DNA from: Hormiphora californensis
Taxonomy: Eukaryota > Ctenophora > Tentaculata > Cydippida > Pleurobrachiidae
DNA: 64,000 nt
Reading direction: 5' to 3'
Assembly (NCBI GenBank): GCA_020137815.1
Contig: CM035353.1
Location: forward strand, 5,212,733 to 5,276,732
Both the position numbers and the translations under genes were made by a program. Below, in pieces: positions 34,109-45,680 of this stretch (positions are counted from its first letter, which is position 1; every line of letters starts with the position of its first letter). The notes beneath the pieces are model-generated. The model was not told the origin of the DNA. It saw nothing but the letters and a program-made list of their open reading frames with translations, and did no database searches.

Positions 34109-35176
34109 GGGGGGGGTTCAACCTAAAAATTTCCATTTCCATTTGCCAAAATCCGGGTATCGATGGAAATTTTTAGAATTTTTTAGAAATTTTTAGAAGT
34201 TTTTAGTACAGTCGGACCCCGATTTAGGGCCCCCCGATTTAGTGGCACCCCGATTTAGGGACAGGATTTTATTCCCCCGATATAGGAAATTAACCTTATT
34301 TGACCCCGATTTAGTGGACACCCCGATTTAGTGGACAAGAGCCTTTCCCCCGAGGGTGTCCCTAAATCGGGGTCCGACTGTACTAAAAATTTCCAAAAAT
34401 TTCTAAAAATTTCCAAAAATTTCCATCAATTTCCGAAAATTTCTAAAAATTTCCAAAAATTTCCAAAAATTTCCATTGACCAAGAAAAGAAAAACTAACA
34501 AAAACATGAAAATATACAAACACAGTTGTCGCAGAACTGGTTACTTTTCCTTACCTCTTGTGAGCACTGAGCATCAATAAATCATTTAATAATAGGTCAA
34601 AAACATCGAGATCATATATTTTTTGGCAATCCGTACAATTTCTTCAGAAATCATAGATTCATTGGCCAATTAAGGCCAACTAAGGGCGTCTCGAAAACTT
34701 ATTGAAAAGTAAGTTACCAAATAGCACAAGATACCTTACATTCCTTCGGACGGAATGCCTAATACCGTAGTAGATCGGGTTTCTTAGCATACAAAATAGA
34801 AACTTTAAACTCTTTTTTAAGCTAGATCACTGTAGATCATGGATGTAGCTTGTATAACTAACTTACTGTCGAAAACATGCAAAGATTACCTGTCATTAGC
34901 TTACAATTGGGTTACCGAAAAACTTCTAAAAACTTCTAAAAACTTCTAAAAACTTCTAAAAATTTCTAAAAATTTCTAAAAATTTCTAAAAATTTCCATT
35001 TACTAAAAACTTCCAAAAATTTCCATCGTCCATAAATTTCTAAAAATTTCTAAAAATTTCTAAAAATTTCCAAAAATTTCCAAAAATTTCTAAAAATTTC
35101 TAAAAATTTCCAATATAAAATTTCCATTTGCCAAAAAAGTGGGTATCAATGGAAATTTTTAGGGTTGAACCCCCCC
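34109..35176. mobile_element. G-run-ended element with 10-bp A-tract arrays, 8-bp target duplication
   Basis: Ends GGGGGGGGTTCAACC with mirrored right end. Long arrays of the decamer TAAAAATTTC/TAAAAATTTCC fill the interior. CATACTTT lies at both edges (34101-34108, 35177-35184). Related copies of the host sequence at 39.6, 40.6 and 41.6 kb show the empty site, with CATACTTT once only. An 8-bp duplication suggests hAT-type transposition. Confidence 0.85.
34209..34380. mobile_element. Pogo-like MITE, 172 bp
   Basis: Same ends and TA flanks as 2022-2120; nested inside 34109-35176. Confidence 0.85.
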
Positions 35177-36092
35177 CATACTTTTATGTCTGCTGACAGT
35201 TTTCACGCCCTGGTTGAGAAGAGGATGCAGCAGGTTGGACCAATATACAACTTTCCAGACTTTTCCTCGCTTGTAGGGGATGTCGGAGAGGCCGTGGAGA
35301 TGGAGCCCAATGATTTCCGGATGTTCCAGAATGAAACTTGGCAACAAAAAAATGTGAGGATTTTGAGAAGTCCAGGATACATGTGATATAATCATGTTCT
35401 GTGAACAATCGTTAATTAATTCATTAGATATCTTTTAATACTGGATTGGCCATCTCTTATTACTTCATTCACAGACGCATCTGAAGGAGATCATACACCG
35501 AGATATAAACAGTTACGAACCGTTAAACTCCCACTACTACAGCAGGGCACATGCGCCTAACCAAAAGTAGCTAGACGATCGACTTAATGCCACCATGATG
35601 TGGGAACGGTTCAAAGAAACACATCCTACTTGTAGTTATAACTCTAACTACACTGAATGCCATGGAAGAGATTGAAAATTAGCTTCACTAAACTTGACAA
35701 CGAGAAGTGCGAGGATTGTGAGAAGTCCAGGATACATGTGATATAATCCTGTTCATATGAACATTTGGAAATGAGGACAGCTTCCCACCAGCGCTTCTTA
35801 GATGCCGTCCTCAGACAGGTCAACTTGTACTGCTATAAGAACAAGAAGTTTACGTATGGCAAGGGGGTGAACCTAAGTTTGACAAAGGCTATGGGGGAGT
35901 ATCTGCGGGATCTGGACAGGACACCCCCCCCCCCCTGTACACGTATGCGAGAAGGTCGAGGAGGGATTCACCATGCCCTCAACAGGGTACCACGTGGACC
36001 AGCTGAAGCACTTGTGTGATGGTGATCTGACCCAGGATACTGTGGAAGTGTTCAAGGCCCAGATTGCGGGGACCGGCCTCCCCTTCAACAAT
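35177..36092 (+). pseudogene. Transposase-like pseudogene, copy 1, continued
   Basis: Resumes with MSADSFHALVEKRM (normally preceded by KYFEPGHTF), followed by FPDFSSLVGDVGEAVEM. It is then followed by what should be the N-terminal part of the protein (HAPNQK, MMWERFKETHPTCSYNS), so the parts are out of order. Stops and frame changes are present. The 3' portion matches 38155-38545 and ends abruptly at the LINE fragment. Confidence 0.7.
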
Positions 36093-37456
36093 GATGTCAC
36101 ATGATAATTTTGAGAATTTTCGATCTTATATGTTAAATCTTATCAAGTCAAGGGGATTTAAAAAGCACATTTTAATAGGGGATTTTAACCTGCCGTCTGC
36201 CGTATTGCCTAGTGGTTCCGACGATGAACCCACGAGCGGTACGTTAGATCCTGCAGCAAGCCCAATTGCGAAGAAGTTTTTGGATTTTATTTGTGGGGAT
36301 TTGGGACATACTCAGCTTATTAATGCATCTACCCACACTTCATATAACGTACTTGATCTTGTTTTCACCAACTGTCCTGAGTTTGTATGTGATAGTAATG
36401 TACTCGAGGAGGGAGCTGTATGTTTATCTGACCATTTTGGTATATCCCTGTCGATTGATAGTGGCACCAGGGCCAATAGAGATACTAAAGATAGATACTG
36501 TAATGATTTTAACCGTGCTAACTTTTTGGGGTTAAATGTCGCTCTTTCCCGTGTCAACTGGGATGCAGTTATCTCTGATGATGTAAACCTTTCTTGGTCT
36601 AGTTTTAAGAGTAGAGTGAATGACATCTCTATGAGCTTCATTCCAAAAAAGCGCATTAGAGGTGCTTTCGCTCCCCTCTGGTTTGATGATGATTGTAAGA
36701 GAGCTAGAACCAAGAAAGAGACTCTCAGAAAAGCCCATATTTCAAGTAACACCCAGGAGAGTAAAGCAAAGTATAGAGATGCTCGCAAACATTTTAAAGA
36801 TTTGATATGTGACAAGATGAACAACTTTTTTGGAGTTTCTAATTCTAATTCTCTCTCTAAAAGATTTTGGTCTCATGTGAAGTCCTCCAGTAAGTGTACT
36901 CGCATCCCCGAGACAGTTTATAAAGGTGATATCTCTAGATCTGACCCGGGTGGCAAAGCTACTCTTTTTAATGTATGTTTTGCTGAACAATTTACTTCAC
37001 CTAGTAGTTATGATATTGGTATTGAGAGTTCTCATCTAGATTCAGAGTGTTTTTTCTCTATCTCCGAGGTTTATCAAGCACTTACATGTATTGACACTTC
37101 CAAGGCTTGTGGACCAGATGGTCTCCATGGAAAGTTACTCAAGAATTGTGCAGGGAGCTTGAGCTATCCGTTGTGGCTTCTGTTTAATGCTTCTATTCGC
37201 ACGGGTATCATTCCTAGTGAATGGAAGCATGGCTCTATTGTACCTGTGCATAAAAAGGGCAGTAGAAGAGACGTGACTAACTATAGACCGATCTCTTTGC
37301 TGTCTCTTGTTGCTAAAATCATGGAGAGGCTTGTGAAGGTCCGCCTATCTAAGCACTGTGATCCACAAATTGACCCCAGGCAGCACGGATTTATGGGTGG
37401 TAAGTCCTGTTCCACACAGCTACTACCGTTCACATATTCTCTAGCTACTGGTGTCA
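36093..37456 (+). mobile_element. LINE fragment: endonuclease end plus part of reverse transcriptase
   Basis: An open frame of nearly 490 codons covers this piece. It opens with ILIGDFNLP (endonuclease), has LDLVFTN and SDHFGIS boxes, a linker, then RT blocks: GPDGLHGKLL, NYRPISLLSLVAKIMERL, QHGFMGGKSCSTQL. The fragment stops before the YADD box and lacks the start of the endonuclease, so it is truncated at both ends. The motif set fits the Jockey/CR1 group. The frame is intact, so the piece is young. It lies exactly between two copies of the transposase-like pseudogene and shows no target duplication. Confidence 0.9.
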
Positions 37457-38200
37457 GTACACATGTGATATCCTGTTCTGTGGATGTTCAGAATATCATA
37501 ATCTGGGCAGACAATTGCACTGCCTAGAATAAAAACTGGACGTTTTTCTGTACCCTGGCTGCCTACTGTGCGGAAGAAAAGGTAGGACTCGAGGTTATAA
37601 CGATAAAATACTTTGAGCCGGGCCATACGTTCATGTCTGCTGACAGTTTTCACGCCCTAGTTGAGAAGAGGATGCAGCAGGTTGGACCAATATAAAATTT
37701 TCCAGACTTTTCCTCGCTTGTCGGAGAGGCCGTGGAGATGGAGCCCAATGATTTCCGGATGTTCCAGAATGAAAGCACAACTCTGCTGGACAACTTGGCA
37801 ACAAAAAATGTGAGGATTTTGAGAAGTCCAGGATACATGTGATATAATCATGTTCTGTGAACAATCGTTAATTAATTCATTAAATATCTTTTAGTACTGG
37901 ATTGGCCATCTGTTATTACTTCATTCACAGACGCATCTGAAGGAGATCATACACCGAGATATAAACAGTTACGAACTGTTAAACTCCCACTACTACAGGA
38001 GGGCACATGCGCCTAACCAAAAGTAGCTAGACGATCGACTTAATGCCACCATGATGTGGGAACGGTTCATTGAAACACATCCTACTTGTAGTTATAACTC
38101 TAACTACATTGAATGCCATGGAAGAGATTGAAAATTAGCTTCACTAAACTTGGCAACGAGAAGTGCGAGGATTGTGAGAAGTCCAGGATACATGTGATAT
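37457..38200 (+). pseudogene. Transposase-like pseudogene, copy 2
   Basis: The middle box (WADNC, stop, NKNW), then KYFEPGHTFMSADSFHALVE, then the N-terminal-type part, in the same order as copy 1 but without the G-run-ended insertion. The reading frame is broken by stops, including a TAG in place of the Gln codon in both copies. Confidence 0.7.
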
Positions 38201-38220
38201 AATCCTGTTCATGTGAACAT

Positions 38221-38947
38221 TTGGAAATGAGGACAGCTTCCCACCAGCGCTTCTTAGATGCCGTCCTCAGACAGGTCAACTTGTACTGCTATAAGAACAA
38301 GAAGTTTGCATATGGCAAGGGGGTGAACCTAAGTTTGACAAAGGCTATGGGGGAGTATCTGCGGGATCTGGACAGGACAACCCCCCCCCCCTGTACACGT
38401 ATGCGAGAAGGTCGAGGAGGGATTCACCATGCCCTCAACAGGGTACCACGTGGACCAGCTGAAGCACTTGTGTGATGGTGATCTGACCCAGGATACTGTG
38501 AAAGTGTTCAAGGCCCAGATTGCGGGGACCGGCCTCCCCTTCAATAATGCCATCCAAAGGCTGGCCTTTAACCCCACAACTCCCAGCGGCCCCCTACAAC
38601 TTACTTTAAAATGCATCGTTTTATCGTGTAGTGAAGCGAAGGCCGAAACCTGGGGGCATATGATGGAGAGCCATATTCATAGCCGCTTCAATAACCCTGG
38701 ATTATGGAATGATGATGTTCGGGGGCAAAAGGAACTCTTCATTCATTGTAACCTCCCCCGCAAATTAGACTGGCCAATACTAGTCAAACAGTTTGTGCAG
38801 AAAGGGGTTGCCTACCCTTCCAATGAGTGGGTTCAGAAGGATGCTTCCTACAGGACCACAGCCACTTCAAAGACAGTTGGGAGAGTGTTGAGGGAGGGTG
38901 CTACCTGTTCCCTATTCATGCCTGATGCCAGACCTGTAAATACATAA
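38221..38947 (+). CDS. Unrecognised protein-coding remnant downstream of transposase-like copy 2
   Basis: A coding-like frame (ASHQRFLDAVLRQVNLYCYK..., to about 38380) is followed after a C run by a second frame open for 172 codons to a stop at 38945. The C run probably marks a one-base frame change. The second frame includes GYHVDQLKHLCDGDLTQDTV and ends near MPDARPVNT. No known domain seen. Its first half is duplicated at 35765-36092. It may be a second protein of the same element. Confidence 0.4.
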
Positions 38948-38999
38948 CATTAATATTCTTTTGTTTTACATTTCGGCCAAAATAATTAACGAGTTTTAA

Positions 39000-41900
39000 T
39001 TCTAATTTCGACCAGTACCTGGTTACTGGTAAGTGGTTTATTAATTTATTGGATAACTTTAAATACCAGATTGGTTATCTTTTATTATTTCATTTGTCAT
39101 CTTTCATTAAATTATTGGACCCGGGTCCATCGTGATTTCTGAGATGGGAATGCCTTTAGGAGTGATTTTATATTTGAACTGATGCTATCGTTATTTATTA
39201 TTAGTGTATCTAGTACCCCCCCCCCCTAACTAGGGAGCTTTACCTCACACCCCTTCCCTTATATAGCGCATTAATTAATTTGAGCAATAGCATGCACCCC
39301 TTATGTGCCGACATGTTCTTGGGCAATCTCATGGAGGGGTTTTGGGCGTGGCCACTGGCCAGATGCCATCTTTTTCGTTGGTGGTGTCTTGTTAGGATTC
39401 CTCGTTGAGTGGGCGAAGGCCAGTGCCCAGTCTGAATGTGAGTAAAGATAAACAGATTGACCCTAAACTTTAGAAATCTAGTTAGAGCTGTGATAGAACA
39501 ATCCTTATTTGGAGATGAACTGCTTGTGATCAATTTACAATATATTATAACGATAAAATACTCTGAGCCGGGCCATACTTTTATGTCTGCTGACAGTTTT
39601 CACGCCCTGCTTGAGAAGAGGATGAAGCAGGCGGGGACAATATTCAACTTTCCAGACTTTTCTTCGCTTGTAGGGGATGTCGGAGAGGCCGTGGAGATGG
39701 AGCCCAATGATTTCCGGATGTTCCGGAATGAAAGCACATCTCTGCTGGACGACTCTCACAGACGCATCTGAAGGAGATCATACACCGAGATATAAACAGT
39801 TACGAACCGTTAAACTCCCACTACAGGAGGGCACATGCGCCTAACCAAAAGTACCTAGACGATAATCTTAATGCCACCATGATGTGGGAACGGTTCAAAG
39901 AAATACATCCTACTTGTAGTTATAACTCTTACTACATTGAATGGAAGAGATTGAAAATTAGCTTCACAAAGCTAGGAAACGAGAAATGCGAAGATTGTGA
40001 AAAGTACAGTACACATGTGATATCCTGTTCTGTGGATAATCTTTTATTAATTTATTGCATGTCTTTTAATACTAGATTGGTCATCTTTTATTACTTCATT
40101 TCACATTTGTCATCTTTCATTAATTTATTGGACCCGGGTCCATCGTGATTTCTGAGATGGGAATGCCTTTAGGAGTGATTTTATATTTGAACTGATGCTA
40201 TTGTTATTTATTATTAGTGTATCTAGTACCCCCACCCCCCCCCCCCCTAACTAGGGAGCTTTACCTAACACCCCTTTCCTTATAGCATATAGCACATTAA
40301 TTAATCTGAGCAATAGCATGCACCCCTTATGCACCGACATGTTCTTGGGCAATCTCATGGAGGGGTTTTGGGCGTGGCCACTGGCCAGATGCCATCTTTT
40401 TCGTTGGTGGTGTCTTGTTAGGATTCCTCGTTGAGTGGGCGAAGGCCAGTGCCCAGTCTGAATGTGAGTAAAGATAAACAGATTGACCCTAAACTTTAGA
40501 AAGCTAGTTAGAGCTGTGATAGAACAATCCTTATTTGGAGATGAACTGCTTGTGATCAATTTACAATATATTATAACGATAAAATACTCTGAGCCGGGCC
40601 ATACTTTTATGTCTGCTGACAGTTTTCACGCCCTGCTTGAGAAGAGGATGAAGCAGGCGGGGACAATATTCAACTTTCCAGACTTTTCTTCGCTTGTAGG
40701 GGATGTCGGAGAGGCCGTGGAGATGGAGCCCAATGATTTCCGGATGTTCCGGAATGAAAGCACATCTCTGCTGGACGACTCTCACAGACGCATCTGAAGG
40801 AGATCATACACCGAGATATAAACAGTTACGAACCGTTAAACTCCCACTACAGGAGGGCACATGCGCCTAACCAAAAGTAGCTAGACGATCGACTTAATGC
40901 CACCATGATGTGGGAACGGTTCAAAGAAACACATCCTACTTGTAGTTATAACTCTTACTACATTGAATGGAAGATATTGAAAATTAGCTTCACAAAGCTA
41001 GGAAACGAGAAATGCGAAGATTGTGAAAAGTACAGTACACATGTGATATCCTGTTCTGTGGATAATCTTTTATTAATTTATTGCATGTCTTTTAATACTA
41101 GATTGGTCATCTTTTATTACTTCATTTCACATTTGTCATCTTTCATTAATTTATTGGACCCGGGTCCATCGTGATTTCTGAGATGGGAATGCCTTTAGGA
41201 GTGATTTTATATTTGAACTGATGCTATTGTTATTTATTATTAGTGTATCTAGTACCCCCACCCCCCCCCCCCTAACTAGGGAGCTTTACCTAACACCCCT
41301 TCCCTTATATAGCGCATTAATTAATTTGAGCAATAGCATGCACCCCTTATGTGCCGACATGTTCTTGGGCAATCTCATGGAGGGGTTTTGGGCGTGGCCA
41401 CTGGCCAGATGCCATCTTTTTCGTTGGTGGTGTCTTGTTAGGATTCCTCGTTGAGTGGGCGAAGGCCACTGCCCAGTCTGAATGTGAGTAAAGATAAACA
41501 GATTGACCCTAAACTTTAGAAATCTAGTTAGAGCTGTGATAGAACAATCCTTATTTGGAGATGAACTGCTTGTGATCAATTTACAATATATTATAACGAT
41601 AAAATACTCTGAGCCGGGCCATACTTTTATGTCTGCTGACAGTTTTCACGCCCTGCTTGAGAAGAGGATGCAGCAGGTGAGGACAATATTCAACTTTCCA
41701 GACTTTTCTTCGCTTGTAGGGGATGTCGGAGAGGCCGTGGAGATGGAGCCCAATGATTTCCGGATGTTCCGGAATGAAAGCACATCTCTGCTGGACGACT
41801 CTCACAGACGCATCTGAAGGAGATCATACATCGTGATATCAACAGCTACGAACCATTAAATTCACACTACAGGATGGCACATGAGCCTAACCAAGAGTAG

Positions 41901-42110
41901 CTAGACGATCGACTTAATGCCACCATGATGTGGGAACGGTTCAAAGAAACACATCCTACTTGTAGTTATAACTCTAACTACACTGAATGCCATGGAAGAG
42001 ATTGAAAATTAGCTTCACTAAACTTGGCAATGAGAAGTGTGAGGATTGTGAGAAGTACAGGATACACATGTGATATCTTTTAATACTAGATCGGTCATCT
42101 TTTATTACTT
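39000..42110 (+). repeat. Tandem array, three ~1.02-kb units
   Basis: The phrase ATATATTATAACGATAAAAT recurs at about 39539, 40565 and 41585. Each unit has a C-terminal transposase-like part (GHTFMSADSFHALLEKRM), then an N-terminal-type part (HAPNQK, WERFKE.HPTCSYNS), then ~520 bp of non-coding sequence with a poly-C tract. The middle DNC box is missing from all three units. Units are nearly identical and therefore recent. Confidence 0.85.
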
Positions 42111-42613
42111 CATTTGTCATCTTTTATTAATTTATTGGACCCCCTGACCTATGAACCAAATTTCATTTCTGACATAATGTTTGCTCTCTGTTTAGTATGC
42201 TTGTGTAGGGATGCTACTTCGATAAATTCTGCTGCCGGATGTGTGCCCAAAAAGGCCTGCTCCAAGGACAATTCTAAAGACTCTAAAACTGGACAATTCT
42301 TACCATCAGGAGTGGGAACAAAAACTTGCCGAGTCGAAAGTTGGAAAGAAAGTAACTGGAATTGTCCTATTAGTAGGGTCGGTTGTGGGAAGTTGGGTCT
42401 GGAATTTTAAATTTGACTTGCTGATATGATTAGGGACTCTATAAAAAGTCCAAAGCATCATCCCGCAGGTCTCTACCTCCCCCGGTTCACTAATTATTCG
42501 TAATTATGTGATTTATAACGTTATCACCAATTAGCACTAATAATACCAGTTCCTGGTCACTTAAAGCTTAGATTTTGATACCAGCGCTGGTATCAAAATC
42601 TAAGCTTTAAGTG

Positions 42614-42971
42614 CTGCTGGAATAGAATCGTTCAATATACTCAATATAAACGCGATCTAGCAGGCTAATTGATTAATAATTGAATGAATATTGAGGTCTC
42701 TGGCCGATTTAATGTTCAATTTTACGTCAATATACCTCGATAAGACCACGATATATCGAGGACAATAAAAGACATGGGAATAGTTGAACAATAAATCGCT
42801 CGGAAACCTCAATTATTGAACAATACCGCAATCGTGGTTTTTTTGAGGTATATCGAGGTAAAATTGAACAATAAATCGCGCAAGAACCTCAATATTCAAT
42901 CAATTATTGAACAATATGAGTGCTAAATCGCGGTCATATTGAGGATATTGAACGATTCTGTTCCAGCAGGT
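42614..42971. mobile_element. Nested inverted repeat, ~358 bp
   Basis: Arms TGCTGGAATAGAATCGTTCA and inverse; the arms are imperfect and AT-rich. Confidence 0.8.
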
Positions 42972-43016
42972 GATAGATGATCACTAAATTAGTGGGCATA
43001 CAAAATTTCAGGTCGA

Positions 43017-43437
43017 TCGGAGTTATGGTCGAGGAGTTATAACCGTTTTTCCGTTTGGCTGGCGGTTGGCTGGCACCACGTGGGATTACGGGTTTAGGTC
43101 GTCGTAGGAGGTCGTCATTGGTCGCGTTCGATCGGGCTCGATGAGGTGATCAAAACCTAGTGGGGCCAGACCTTGGCCCCACCCCGTTCTTGGGTTATTA
43201 GGCTTTTTCGGTTTCCCGCCAAAATATTTTCCCGCCAAAACCGAAAAAGCCTAATAACCCTAGAACGGGGTGGGGCCAAGGTCTGGCCCCACTAGGTTTT
43301 GATCACCTCATCGAGCCCGATCGAACGCGACCAATGACGACCTCCTACGACGACCTAAACCCGTAATCCCACGTGGTGCCAGCCAACCGCCAGCCAAACG
43401 GAAAAACGGTTATAACTCCTCGACCATAAGGGTCCAG
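43017..43437. mobile_element. Nested near-perfect palindrome, ~420 bp
   Basis: Arms of ~200 bp include CCGTTTGGCTGGCGGTTGGC and GACCTTGGCCCCACCCCGTT, meeting at AATATTTT near 43228. Part of the centre is repeated at 45900-46000. Confidence 0.9.
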
Positions 43438-43922
43438 TTAGAGATTTTGCGACTGACGTTAGTTACAATGAAGCAGGCCCCTGCTGACACTGCTGACACT
43501 GCCGCGCGCGCTACTTTACATGCAATTCACATCGAAAACCCTGCTAGTCAACGAAGATTTGGCGCGCACAGGGACTCTCCCAGCTTGCGCCAGTTGCAGA
43601 CTGGAGGCTGGCGCCAGAAACTGGAGCCAGCCTCCAATCTGCAACTGGAGCGTAACTTCGATCGACCTGAAATTTTGTATGCCCACTAATTTAGTGATCA
43701 TCTATCACCTGGTATCAAAATCTAAGCTCTAAGTGACCAGGAACTGGTATTATTAGTGCTAATTGGTGATAACGTCATAAATCACATAATTACGAATAAT
43801 TAGTGAACCGGGGGAGGTAGAGACCTGCGGGATGGTGCTTTGGACTTTTTATAGAGTCCCTAATCATATCAGCAAATCAAATTTAAAATTCCAGACCCAA
43901 CTTCCCACAACCGACCCTACTA

Positions 43923-45240
43923 TATGTCTAAGAAAACAATCCCAAAGAAATCAAAGAAAGGAAATATCTGAAGTAATGATGATCATACACCAAAGACAAA
44001 TAAGATAAATGGTAATTTAACTTGGTCGTCGGACGTCGATACGTGTTTTAGGTTTTCAGTCCTCCCTAACCATGAGGAGAAGTATTTGAGAGAAAGTTTA
44101 GGGATGTCCAGTGTCCAGGCAGCACACCCGATCAACGAAACCCCGAAACTCCATATAATTTTTTTTCATGTCTCTGAATACATTCAGCGTTGTGGTAGGG
44201 GATTGGGAGAGTACTATTAATTTATTCATACTTTTACATTACACTTTTACTGACCGATATCGATTGGCCATATCTAATTGGCTGCAAGTCAGTAGCATCA
44301 TCTGAGGGAAATGAAATGAGTTACTTATTGTATTGGCAGTAAATAGGTCAAAATGGCTCACTGAGGGAAAGAGAAAAGACAAAAGTCGTATGGACGCTAA
44401 AAAGGTACTTCTATGGTATCTAACTCCAAGTGCACGGTGGTCGGTGCACCTCATGAACCGATGCACCTTCAATGTGGGCCTCAACATTTAGTAATATATA
44501 TCTAGATTTTTCATTGCCGTGTACGGGAGTTGGGAGTGCATAAAATAATACAGCCATGTAGACAACGATTGTGAAGTTTTCTTCACCTACCGGATGCAGA
44601 ATATGAGACGACTTCATTTCCTCTTCATATCTTATACAGGTTAGAAAAGCATTCGCTGTCCTCAAATATAGCTATTGTCATTTCTTCAGCAGCTAAATGA
44701 GAGTCAAATGTCAATTGTCAATCAATATTACCATTTCCAAACTGTTACCTCAACCTGACTGTGACCGGAAAAATAAGACATTTTTCACCGTAGCCACCCT
44801 AAATCTTATCCAATCGATATGAAACTTGGTCAGTATGTGCATCTTGATGTCCTTTGGCCAGAGGCTCCCAAGAAACGGATTGGCAAGATGAGATCGACCG
44901 GAGTTCTTAAAATTTCACGAAGTTTGAGGTTTTTCGTCGATTTTGGGAAAAATTTACAAAATGCGAAGCAAGAAAAAAATTTTCGTTGAAATTTTAACTT
45001 TAACACTGCGCGCGCAAACAGAAATTCGCGCGCCACATTTTGCAGTGAATTTAATTTTAAACCGCCGCGAAGCAGGTGTTTTTGACACGTCTGTCACTGC
45101 ACCTGTGAAATTTTTTGAAAATTCGTTTTAGTCAGGAAGTAAGTTAGGGCGCGGTCATGACCAAAGAAGGGATGGTCGGACCGCCCTAAAACCGGTTTGG
45201 TAACAACCATGATTTTAGAAGTTGCCTCATTTTGATTATG
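43923..45240. other. No gene recognised
   Basis: The stretch 44780-45130 looks repeat-derived (AAATTTTAACTTTAACAC, and a GCGCGCAAAC...GCGCGCC hairpin). Elsewhere no coding signal. Confidence 0.35.
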
Positions 45241-45243
45241 TAT

Positions 45244-45335
45244 CTACAACTCTGGCTCATGCAACTCTATAGCTCTGGCTCATAGAATCCATGAGCCAGA
45301 GTTGTATGTCAGGCTGCAACTCTGGCTCATGGATT
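45244..45335. repeat. CAACTCTGGCTCAT repeats
   Basis: Several direct and one inverted copy of CAACTCTGGCTCATG form a hairpin upstream of the GPCR gene. Confidence 0.8.
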
Positions 45336-45564
45336 TTAATAGAGTATACTGTATAGGATTTTAATAGATTATAGGGCCCGCATCCATCATGGCATCAGTC
45401 ATGATTTCATGAAGCTACTTAGTGGATTTCTACTTTTGCCATAGAGATTAGAGGCTGATTTTGCATTTCTTTGTTGCCTCAAAACTCAAATCCCACCACG
45501 GTCGAAATTAACAGCTCTGAGCTCACAAACAAAACCATCACAAATAGGCAATCATGAAAATATA

Positions 45565-45620
45565 ATGAACTAATTCACAAATATAATGAGCATACTCACA
45601 AATATAATGAACATGCTCAT
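45565..45620. repeat. Short tandem repeat upstream of GPCR gene
   Basis: Three imperfect copies of CACAAATATAATGAAC-type units. Confidence 0.75.
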
Positions 45621-45621
45621 G

Positions 45622-45629
45622 TATAAATA
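45622..45629 (+). promoter_or_regulatory. Candidate TATA box of the GPCR gene
   Basis: TATAAATA lies 52 bp upstream of the predicted start codon at 45681, which would allow a short 5' leader. Confidence 0.4.
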
Positions 45630-45680
45630 ATGCTCCTTGCTCCCAGAATATCACTTGTTGGGAATTCCAATGCAACAGGC

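Larger units (their letters stand above)
42371..43922. mobile_element. 1.55-kb GGGTCGG-ended element with nested palindromes
   Basis: Arms AGTAGGGTCGGTTGTGGGAA pair over ~200 bp. Two unrelated inverted repeats occupy the inside (42614-42971 and about 43017-43437), as does a GATACCAGCGCTGGTATC palindrome (42578-42595). Smaller relatives: 45846-46008 and 9134-9528. No coding capacity. Confidence 0.85.

Noticed and set aside
36312-36824. 170-codon minus-strand frame
   Set aside because: Antisense shadow of the LINE endonuclease/RT frame.
33930-42110. CRISPR-like or satellite repeat array
   Set aside because: Units are ~1 kb and carry transposase-like coding pieces; there is no short-repeat/unique-spacer pattern and the genome is animal.
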